Below, in pieces: positions 7,622-12,302 of a stretch of DNA of 12,302 nt. Both the position numbers and the translations under genes were made by a program. The notes below the pieces were generated by a model. It was not told where the DNA came from. It saw only the letters and a program-made list of their open reading frames with translations, and ran no database searches. Source of the DNA: an uncultured bacterium (GTDB taxonomy: Bacteria; Pseudomonadota; Gammaproteobacteria; Burkholderiales; Burkholderiaceae_E); NCBI GenBank assembly GCA_903864485.1, contig CAIPGD010000467.1, positions 1 to 12,302 of the forward strand, given 5' to 3'. Every line of letters begins with the position of its first letter. The stretch's first letter is position 1.

Positions 7622-9336
7622 AGCTGCCTGGCTGGTTGGCTCAGCATTGGGCGGGGCGAGATCGCTATCTGATCTTGATTGATTCGCCGGATCCATATGG
7701 CCAGTTTGAGTCTCTGAGATCATTCTGGGCGGCCGACCCGCAGCGGTGCCGCGATCTGCATATCGTTGGTTTCATTGATACGGCTCCGGATAACGTCCAG
7801 CGCGTTGATGCCCATGAAGGTCGGGTCACACTCACGCTGCATCGAGGGCCGCCCGTGGTCACCGTTCGACGCATGCGTCTGGCCGCCGATGTGGTTTTGT
7901 TTGGGGACCGTTCCGCCACCGATCCTCGACTGTTGGAGTGGTTGGCGCGCAAAGCCTCGGCGCGTGGTGCGCAGTTGGCCGGTCCTGTGACCGAGCAGAC
8001 CCGGGCGGTATTGGGTCGGCTTGGATTTCGCCCCGAGTACCAGTCAACCGAACATCTAGCTGATTCAGCTGCGTTGCCGACCGATGCGCTTTGGCAGCGA
8101 TCGAGCCGCGTCGTCGAATTGCCGACCGCGCGGGTCTCTGCGGGGGCGCGCCTTGCGATCGTGATCGGTGCGGGTTTGGCCGGCTCGGCGGTCGCCGCGG
8201 AACTGGCCCAACGTGGATGGGAGGTTCAAGTCTTCGAGCGCCACGGCGTAATCGCTGCTGAAGCGTCGGGCAATCCTGTCGCAGCATTTCGGCCGCACCT
8301 TTCCCTCGACGATTGCGCGCTTTCACGACTCAGTCGAGCTGGGGTCCAGGCGCTCCATCGAAGCCTCGAGCGCCATGGTGCGTATGCCGACAAACTTGCT
8401 GAGCGAACCGGACTGATCGAAGTCGCCGACAGTCCCGACGATCTGCGCCGTCTCGCAGCCCTTGCCCAGGCTTACAGCGCTCGGGCCGGCAAGGGCCTGG
8501 GAGAGGTTGAGTTGCGCGATCGCCACGCTGCGTCTAACAAGGCGGGTGCCGCGCTTCGGTCCGGTGGTTTGTGGCTACGCGAAGCCGGTTGGGTGCGTCC
8601 GCCGGCGCTGTGCGCGCGCTGGCTCTGTGAGGATCAGAAGGGCCTGCCCTGGGCTTCGCGGATCATCGTGCGCCGAGGTGTTGAGGTGGATGATCTCCGG
8701 GCAGAAGGGGGGCACTGGGTTGTTCGCGACCGCGACGGCAACGAGCTTGCGCATTCTTCCGTCGTCGTTCTAGCGAATACTCAGACCGCGGCATCGTTGG
8801 CCGAGCGCGCGGGCGGCCTAATAAACGCGCTGTTGGCGGTGCCCGGATCGATCGGTCGCTTTGCGATCGATCAACTGCCAGGCGTTCAATGCGCACTCTC
8901 GGGTGCGGGTTACCTGTTGCCACCCACTGCAGGTGAAGTGATCGCAGCCGCTGATTACGACGGTGGGCCACACAATTCCAACGCTCTCGCAGAATTGCTC
9001 ATGGACTGCCCCAACGCAGTCGTCCCAAAATTTGGTACTCGCTCGAGCGTTCGTTATGCCACTCGGGATCATCTTCCTGTGGCCGGGGAGGTTCCGGTTG
9101 CGGTGAGTCTGGGCTCTGAGGTGGATGCCCCACTCCCTAAGATTGCTCGTCTGCCGGGGCTTTTTGTCTTGACCGGATACGGATCCAGAGGCCTGGTCTG
9201 GTCCGCGCTCCTGGCTCAGTTGGTTGCCGCACGGATCAATGGCGAGCCCGATCCCCTTGATGCAGCGCTGGTTGACGCCGTTGACCCGGCCCGGTTTTGG
9301 CGACGTGATCGCCTCAAACGTACAATTACCGCATGA
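7618..9336 (+). CDS. mnmC: MnmC-like FAD-dependent tRNA wobble-uridine enzyme with degenerate methyltransferase domain
   Basis: The C-terminal two thirds match the MnmC oxidoreductase that turns cmnm5s2U34 into nm5s2U34 in tRNA. Visible are the FAD Rossmann motif LAIVIGAGLAGSAVAAELA (from about residue 180), ASGNPVAAFRPHLSLDD, RYATRDHLPVAGEVP and the family ending LTGYGSRGLVWSALLA with DAVDPARFW. The first 170 or so residues read like a shortened MnmC methyltransferase domain (LAQHWAGRDRYLILI, FWAADPQRCRDLHIVGF, GRVTLTL). However, the SAM-binding Gly-rich loop is replaced by DSPDPYGQF and the DGFxPxxNP motif by FGDRSATDP. Methylation to mnm5s2U by this protein therefore seems unlikely. TTG at 7618, overlapping the tilS stop as TTGA with AGGGA 10 bases upstream, is the best start; TTG 7594 or GTG 7597 would add seven or eight residues. 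Confidence 0.85.
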   Translation: MKLPGWLAQHWAGRDRYLILIDSPDPYGQFESLRSFWAADPQRCRDLHIVGFIDTAPDNVQRVDAHEGRVTLTLHRGPPVVTVRRMRLAADVVLFGDRSATDPRLLEWLARKASARGAQLAGPVTEQTRAVLGRLGFRPEYQSTEHLADSAALPTDALWQRSSRVVELPTARVSAGARLAIVIGAGLAGSAVAAELAQRGWEVQVFERHGVIAAEASGNPVAAFRPHLSLDDCALSRLSRAGVQALHRSLERHGAYADKLAERTGLIEVADSPDDLRRLAALAQAYSARAGKGLGEVELRDRHAASNKAGAALRSGGLWLREAGWVRPPALCARWLCEDQKGLPWASRIIVRRGVEVDDLRAEGGHWVVRDRDGNELAHSSVVVLANTQTAASLAERAGGLINALLAVPGSIGRFAIDQLPGVQCALSGAGYLLPPTAGEVIAAADYDGGPHNSNALAELLMDCPNAVVPKFGTRSSVRYATRDHLPVAGEVPVAVSLGSEVDAPLPKIARLPGLFVLTGYGSRGLVWSALLAQLVAARINGEPDPLDAALVDAVDPARFWRRDRLKRTITA

Positions 9337-10676
9337 GCAAACTGATCGTTCACAAATATGGCGGCACCTCAATGGGTTCCGTCGAGCGGATTCGCAACGT
9401 CGCGCGCCGCGTCGCAAAATGGCACCGAGCCGGTTTTCAGATGGTAGTTGTGCCGAGTGCGATGTCGGGCGAGACCAACCGATTGCTCGGTTTGGCAAAG
9501 GCCTGCGCGACTGGATTTGGTGCCGATGGCGTCGCACTGGATGCCGCCCACGCGACCCCGCAGGCCCATCCAAGCGCACGAGAACTCGATTTGATTGCGG
9601 CTACCGGCGAACAAGTGTCGTCAGGCTTGCTGGCCATTGCGCTCCAGGCTTACGGAATCGACGCCGTTAGCTTTGCCGGCTGGCAGGTGCCGATTCGGAC
9701 TGACAGCGCTTTCACGAAAGCTCGTATTGAATCGATTGATGATGCCAAAGTGCGTACGCACCTTAATGCGGGGCGCGTCGTGATCATCACCGGATTCCAG
9801 GGGGTTGATTCGGACGGGGACATCACCACGCTCGGTCGAGGTGGCAGCGACACTTCCGCGGTGGCTGTAGCAGCCGCACTGGCCGCCGAAGAGTGTCTGA
9901 TCTATACCGATGTCGATGGTGTTTACACCACCGACCCCCGTGTGGTTCCCGAAGCCCAGCGATTGGCGCGCATCACATTCGAGGAAATGCTCGAAATGGC
10001 GTCGCTGGGTAGCAAAGTTTTGCAGATTCGTTCAGTTGAATTTGCCGGTAAGTACAAGGTTAAAACGCGAGTGCTGTCGAGTCTGACCGATCCCGCGATG
10101 GACCTTGCGATCGAGGCGAGCAGCGGCACTCTGATTACTTTTGAAGAAGATCCCGACGGAGCACACACTATGGAGCAGGCCATCATCAGCGGCATCGCGT
10201 TCAACCGCGACGAAGCCAAGATCACCCTGACGCGGGTGCCCGATCAGCCCGGCGTCGCATTCCGTATCTTGGGGCCGATTGCCGATGCCAACATCGACGT
10301 CGACATGATTATTCAGAATGCCAGTATCGACGGACACACTGATTTTTCGTTCACCGTGCATCGCAACGAATATCAGCGGGCAATTGAGGTACTCAATGCC
10401 AAGGTTTTGCAAGATGTGGGCGCCGCCGAGGTCATTGGTGATGCCAAGATTGCGAAGGTCTCAGTGGTGGGTATTGGGATGCGCAGCCACGTTGGCATCG
10501 CGAGCCTGATGTTCAAGACTTTGGCCGAAGAGCGTATCAATATTGAGATGATTTCAACCAGCGAAATCAAAATCAGTGCTGTGATTGCCGACCGCTATAT
10601 GGAGCTTGCCGTCCGGGCATTGCACAAAGCGTTTGGGCTGGATGCACCGGCCGGGCATGTCGGCACCTCAAACTGA
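9333..10676 (+). CDS. lysC: Aspartate kinase
   Basis: Phosphorylates L-aspartate, the first step toward lysine, diaminopimelate, threonine and methionine. The kinase domain has VHKYGGTSMG at the N-terminus, then LITGFQG-type and TLGRGGSDTSAVAVAAAL motifs, YTDVDGVYTTDPR and GSKVLQIRSVEFA. Two ACT regulatory domains follow, from about residue 285 (ITLTRVPDQPGVAFRILGP) and about 365 (KVSVVGIGMRSHVGIASLMF), so feedback by lysine and/or threonine is expected. At 447 residues it is longer than the roughly 416-residue Burkholderia form I remember. An extra stretch lies at about 57-80, between GLAK and ARELD, and there is a short C-terminal tail. ATG overlaps the preceding stop as ATGA. A well-placed internal start at 10170 could make a beta subunit. 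Confidence 0.96.
   Translation: MSKLIVHKYGGTSMGSVERIRNVARRVAKWHRAGFQMVVVPSAMSGETNRLLGLAKACATGFGADGVALDAAHATPQAHPSARELDLIAATGEQVSSGLLAIALQAYGIDAVSFAGWQVPIRTDSAFTKARIESIDDAKVRTHLNAGRVVIITGFQGVDSDGDITTLGRGGSDTSAVAVAAALAAEECLIYTDVDGVYTTDPRVVPEAQRLARITFEEMLEMASLGSKVLQIRSVEFAGKYKVKTRVLSSLTDPAMDLAIEASSGTLITFEEDPDGAHTMEQAIISGIAFNRDEAKITLTRVPDQPGVAFRILGPIADANIDVDMIIQNASIDGHTDFSFTVHRNEYQRAIEVLNAKVLQDVGAAEVIGDAKIAKVSVVGIGMRSHVGIASLMFKTLAEERINIEMISTSEIKISAVIADRYMELAVRALHKAFGLDAPAGHVGTSN
10158..10172 (+). promoter_or_regulatory. Candidate internal ribosome-binding site and start inside lysC
   Basis: GGAG at 10158-10161 lies 8 bases before an in-frame ATG at 10170 (Met280), a near-ideal Shine-Dalgarno arrangement. 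Translation from here would yield a 168-residue protein made of the two ACT domains. Separate beta subunits of this size, made from an internal start, are known for aspartokinases of Corynebacterium glutamicum and Bacillus subtilis. Whether it is used here is inference. Confidence 0.5.
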
Positions 10677-11811
10677 CTTCGATGCGCTGGTCATCGGCGC
10701 AGGGGTCGTTGGGTTGGCGTGTGCGCGTTCACTGGCGCTGTCCGGCCGCTCGGTATTGGTCGTAGAGGCCGAATCGAAATTTGGTGAACACGCCAGTTCG
10801 CGCAACTCCGAGGTCATTCACGCGGGGGTCTATTACCCGCCTGGTTCGAACAAAGCGCGACTGTGTGTTCGCGGGAAAGCGCTGTTATACGCTTACTGTG
10901 CCGAACGGCAGGTGCCCCATCGGCAACTCGGTAAGCTAATCGTTGCCACCACGCCCGAAGAGTTGGGCGCGCTCGAAACGATCCGTGCGCGAGCATCCGC
11001 CTGTGGGGTTGAACTCGAATCGCGCAGCCACCGCCAAGTCGCCGCGATGGAACCCGCCATCGTTTGTCAGGAAGCCTTGTGGTCTTCCACCAGCGGCATC
11101 ATCGACAGTCATGCCCTCATGCTGTCGCTCATCGGCGATCTGGAGCAGGGCGGCGGGACGGTGGTTTTTCGCACCCAATTCTTGCGCGCCATTCGTGCCG
11201 GGTCTAATTGGCGCGTCTGGCTTGGGGCAGCGAGTCGAAGGCCCGACGAGGGTGCAGCCGCTGTTGTCGATGACCCAGCTGAAATCACTGTTCGCGAGAT
11301 CGTTAATTGCGCCGGATTGCATGCCCCGCGGGTCGCAGCAGCGATTGAGGGCCTGGCGGAATCAGGATTGCCGTGCCAACGTTACTGCCGGGGGCATTAC
11401 TTTGGACTACGGGGGCGCAACCCCTTCCGACACCTTGTCTATCCGGTGCCAGTCCAGCACGGATTGGGTATTCACGTCACCCTCGACCTCGCAGGTCAGG
11501 CGCGATTTGGCCCCGATGTCGCGAGTTGGCCTGATGAGATTGATTATGGATTTGAGTCCGATCGAGCGCCTGTCTTTGCGAAGGCGATCCGACAGTATTT
11601 CCCGAGCCTCCAAGACGACCACCTCGTTCCGTCTTACACAGGATTGCGGGCAAAGATTTCCGGACCTGACGAACCGGGGGCTGATTTCCGCATCGATGGT
11701 CCGCAAACCCATGGTTTAAAAGGCGTCGTCAACCTGATGGGGATCGAATCCCCCGGCCTGACCTCGAGTCTCGCGATTTCTGAAGAAGTATTGGTTGCGG
11801 TCGATGGGTGA
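10657..11811 (+). CDS. FAD-dependent oxidoreductase, L-2-hydroxyglutarate dehydrogenase (LhgO)-like
   Basis: A DAO-superfamily flavoprotein of 384 residues. The N-terminus carries the dinucleotide-binding loop DALVIGAGVVGLACARSLA (from residue 9) and the acidic end VVEAES. It is followed by the LhgO-like signature SSRNSEVIHAGVYYPPGS (48-65) and KARLCVRGKALL. The end has HGLKGVVNLMGIESPGLTSS, which closes the FAD site in this group. LhgO oxidises L-2-hydroxyglutarate to 2-oxoglutarate and feeds the quinone pool, but relatives act on other 2-hydroxy acids or amino acids, so the substrate is unproved. The ATG at 10657 fits the conserved N-terminus; in-frame ATGs at 10585 and 10642 would add residues without family support. 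It overlaps lysC by 20 bases and ends the plus-strand gene row. Confidence 0.88.
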   Translation: MSAPQTDFDALVIGAGVVGLACARSLALSGRSVLVVEAESKFGEHASSRNSEVIHAGVYYPPGSNKARLCVRGKALLYAYCAERQVPHRQLGKLIVATTPEELGALETIRARASACGVELESRSHRQVAAMEPAIVCQEALWSSTSGIIDSHALMLSLIGDLEQGGGTVVFRTQFLRAIRAGSNWRVWLGAASRRPDEGAAAVVDDPAEITVREIVNCAGLHAPRVAAAIEGLAESGLPCQRYCRGHYFGLRGRNPFRHLVYPVPVQHGLGIHVTLDLAGQARFGPDVASWPDEIDYGFESDRAPVFAKAIRQYFPSLQDDHLVPSYTGLRAKISGPDEPGADFRIDGPQTHGLKGVVNLMGIESPGLTSSLAISEEVLVAVDG

Positions 11812-11859
11812 CCAGCCGAGCTCAGGAGAATCAAAGTCCTAAGCGGCACAAGACCCGTG

Positions 11860-11865
11860 TAGAAT
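11860..11865 (+). promoter_or_regulatory. Likely -10 box of the tRNA-Ser promoter
   Basis: TAGAAT, one mismatch from TATAAT, ends 13 bases before the tRNA 5' end, a good position for a short leader. No convincing -35 box is seen at 17 bases upstream (tcctaa at 11837-11842). Confidence 0.5.
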
Positions 11866-11878
11866 CTGGGCTTGGTTA

Positions 11879-11969
11879 GGAGTCGTGACCGAGTGGCCGA
11901 AGGTGCTCCCCTGCTAAGGGAGTATTCCTCAAAAGGGAATCGTGGGTTCGAATCCCACCGACTCCGCCA
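11879..11969 (+). tRNA. tRNA-Ser (anticodon GCU)
   Basis: A 91-base serine tRNA with encoded CCA. Acceptor stem ggagtcg (11879-11885) pairs with cgactcc (11959-11965), then discriminator G and CCA. The anticodon stem ctccc/gggag (11906-11910, 11918-11922) holds the loop ctgctaa, anticodon GCT at 11913-11915, reading AGC/AGU. The long variable arm (attcc ... ggaat) is typical of serine tRNAs. The T arm is gtggg-ttcgaat-cccac (11942-11958). The gene is intact; its last 20 bases recur exactly at 12084-12103. Confidence 0.97.
11950..11969 (+). repeat. First copy of 20-bp direct repeat (3' end of tRNA-Ser)
   Basis: The sequence gaatcccaccgactccgcca at the tRNA 3' end is repeated exactly at 12084-12103. 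A duplicated tRNA 3' end is the classic footprint of tyrosine-integrase elements (attB/attL-like), so this copy is the candidate chromosomal core site. Confidence 0.75.
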
Positions 11970-11970
11970 A

Positions 11971-12005
11971 AAAGCAAAGGCCCGCCTGGGCCTTTCTTGC
12001 TTTTT
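11971..12005 (+). terminator. Rho-independent terminator after tRNA-Ser
   Basis: An 8-bp perfect stem, aaaggccc (11976-11983) and gggccttt (11988-11995), with loop gcct, is followed by a T-rich run ending in ttttt. An upstream A-run (11970-11973) would also pair with it. It begins directly after the tRNA CCA. Confidence 0.85.
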
Positions 12006-12019
12006 GAACGGATTCGGGA

Positions 12020-12041
12020 GCGAGCCACCTGCGTGGCTCGC
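12020..12041. repeat. 9-bp perfect inverted repeat
   Basis: gcgagccac (12020-12028) pairs with gtggctcgc (12033-12041) over a ctgc loop. It has no T-tract after it, so it is not a simple terminator. The core gcgagcc recurs at 12058-12064 and 12072-12076 with extension, suggesting a structured or repeat-derived segment between the two tRNA 3' end copies. Confidence 0.6.
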
Positions 12042-12055
12042 GTTGTGATTCGAAG

Positions 12056-12080
12056 CGGCGAGCCTACGAGCGAGCCGCCG
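12056..12080. repeat. Second inverted repeat in the tRNA-Ser islet
   Basis: cggcg (12056-12060) pairs with cgccg (12076-12080) around a gagcc/cgagc-rich loop; a shifted pairing gcggc/gccgc (12055-12059, 12074-12078) is also possible. It ends just before the second copy of the tRNA 3' end. The stem is short, and significance in G+C-rich DNA is uncertain. Confidence 0.35.
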
Positions 12081-12083
12081 GGA

Positions 12084-12103
12084 GAATCCCACCGACTCCG
12101 CCA
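12084..12103 (+). repeat. Second copy of tRNA-Ser 3' end (att-like or tRNA remnant)
   Basis: Exact 20-base copy of the tRNA-Ser 3' end, including CCA, starting 134 bases after the first. Identity stops abruptly on both sides (a before it instead of c, g after it instead of a). The T-loop and the rest of the tRNA are absent, so this is not a second functional tRNA. It could be the far junction of a tiny integrated or collapsed element, or the scar of a recombination event. Confidence 0.7.
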
Positions 12104-12118
12104 GACGCCCCCCAAAAG

Positions 12119-12140
12119 ACCGCCCCCGGCGGTTTTTTTT
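12119..12140 (+). terminator. Second Rho-independent terminator
   Basis: A 6-bp perfect stem, accgcc (12119-12124) and ggcggt (12128-12133), with loop ccc, is followed by eight T residues (12133-12140). It lies 15 bases after the second tRNA 3' end copy, and may have been the original tRNA terminator before the 134-base segment was inserted. Confidence 0.85.
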
Positions 12141-12152
12141 CGTCCTAAAAAC

Positions 12153-12174
12153 AACGTAACCCATTGATTACGTT
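12153..12174. repeat. 7-bp inverted repeat in A+T-richer flank
   Basis: aacgtaa (12153-12159) and ttacgtt (12168-12174) are separated by cccattga. From 12141 on, base composition is visibly lower in G+C than in the rest of the window. Such repeats next to tRNA attachment sites can be integrase arm sites, but no integrase is in view. Confidence 0.45.
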
Positions 12175-12205
12175 AGCCTTGCTTACAAGACCCTCTTTTT
12201 TGGTC

Positions 12206-12216
12206 GTTCAGTGAAC
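12206..12216. repeat. 11-bp palindrome
   Basis: gttca-g-tgaac is a perfect palindrome around a single central base. It could be an operator half-site pair in the flank beyond the tRNA locus. No target gene is visible in the window. Confidence 0.3.
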
Positions 12217-12246
12217 TTCATCAACAGTCACTGCAGTCCAAACTTT

Positions 12247-12270
12247 ACGATGGGAACAACGATGGGAAGA
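12247..12270. repeat. 12-bp tandem duplication
   Basis: acgatgggaaca (12247-12258) is followed directly by acgatgggaaga (12259-12270), one mismatch. It is noncoding as far as can be seen. Together with the inverted repeats at 12153 and 12206 it fills the region between the second terminator and the window end; I see no gene in 12141-12280. Confidence 0.6.
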
Positions 12271-12281
12271 TGAGCTGATCC

Positions 12282-12302
12282 AGCGGTAGTAGGATTCGAA
12301 CC
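12282..12302 (-). tRNA. Possible 3' end of a tRNA running off the window
   Basis: On the minus strand the last bases read ggttcgaatcctac, which fits a T arm (T loop ttcgaat, 3' stem cctac), then taccgct as the 3' acceptor strand and G as discriminator. The following bases are not CCA, unlike the tRNA-Ser here, so a CCA-less, phage-type or broken tRNA is possible. Only about 21 bases are visible, so this is tentative. Confidence 0.35.

Noticed and set aside
9200..9335. Lysine riboswitch controlling lysC
   Set aside because: The DNA before lysC is coding sequence of the MnmC-like gene with an ATGA overlap, leaving no leader.
10585..10656. Upstream ATGs for the LhgO-like gene
   Set aside because: They add residues encoded inside the ACT domain of lysC without family support; the Rossmann motif begins directly after the ATG at 10657.
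12017..12103. A second complete tRNA-Ser, since the segment begins ggag and ends in the tRNA 3' sequence at near-tRNA length
   Set aside because: No T loop, no anticodon arm and only four acceptor pairs; just the last 20 bases are tRNA-like.
11634..12164. Minus-strand open frames of 176 and 92 codons across the tRNA-Ser gene
   Set aside because: They translate the antisense of the tRNA (GGIRTHDSLLRNTPLAGEH-type peptide), a well-known false protein found opposite tRNA-Ser genes.

Overview
The window looks like chromosome from a betaproteobacterium, most probably Burkholderiales. This rests on the G+C-rich base composition, the protein sequences (short EpsC-type CysE, LpxH, Burkholderia-like aspartokinase) and a gene order, TPR/PPIase/lpxH/cysE back to back with cysS-alkA-accA-tilS-lysC-tRNA-Ser, that I recall from that order. 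It is an inference from memory, not from a search.

Left part (1-3040): cysE (+) converges on, and overlaps, a minus-strand group that reads TPR lipoprotein-like/exported protein -> periplasmic peptidyl-prolyl isomerase -> lpxH. A 13-bp tandem repeat fills the gap between the TPR gene and the isomerase gene.

Middle part (3041-11811): seven plus-strand genes packed with overlaps or an 18-bp gap form what looks like one operon: cysS, an AlkA-type DNA glycosylase, accA, tilS, an MnmC-like tRNA-modifying FAD enzyme, lysC and an LhgO-like FAD oxidoreductase. It combines translation (Cys-tRNA synthesis, tRNA-Ile lysidine, wobble uridine modification), DNA repair, fatty acid synthesis and the aspartate pathway. 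Two of its genes seem to start with TTG inside a TTGA stop/start overlap.

Right part (11812-12302): a tRNA-Ser(GCU) gene with its own -10 box and terminator. A 20-bp exact copy of its 3' end lies 134 bp downstream, before a second terminator. Beyond that are inverted and tandem repeats and, at the very edge, what looks like the 3' end of another tRNA on the minus strand. This is the only part that looks like accessory DNA (a tRNA integration site or its remains).

Most of the window is ordinary housekeeping sequence; I do not see a new defence or mobile system. The best leads are an MnmC whose methyltransferase half appears decayed, the tRNA-Ser 3'-end duplication, a well-placed internal start in lysC that could make a separate regulatory subunit, and a 12-bp minisatellite that inserts a repeat into cysteinyl-tRNA synthetase.
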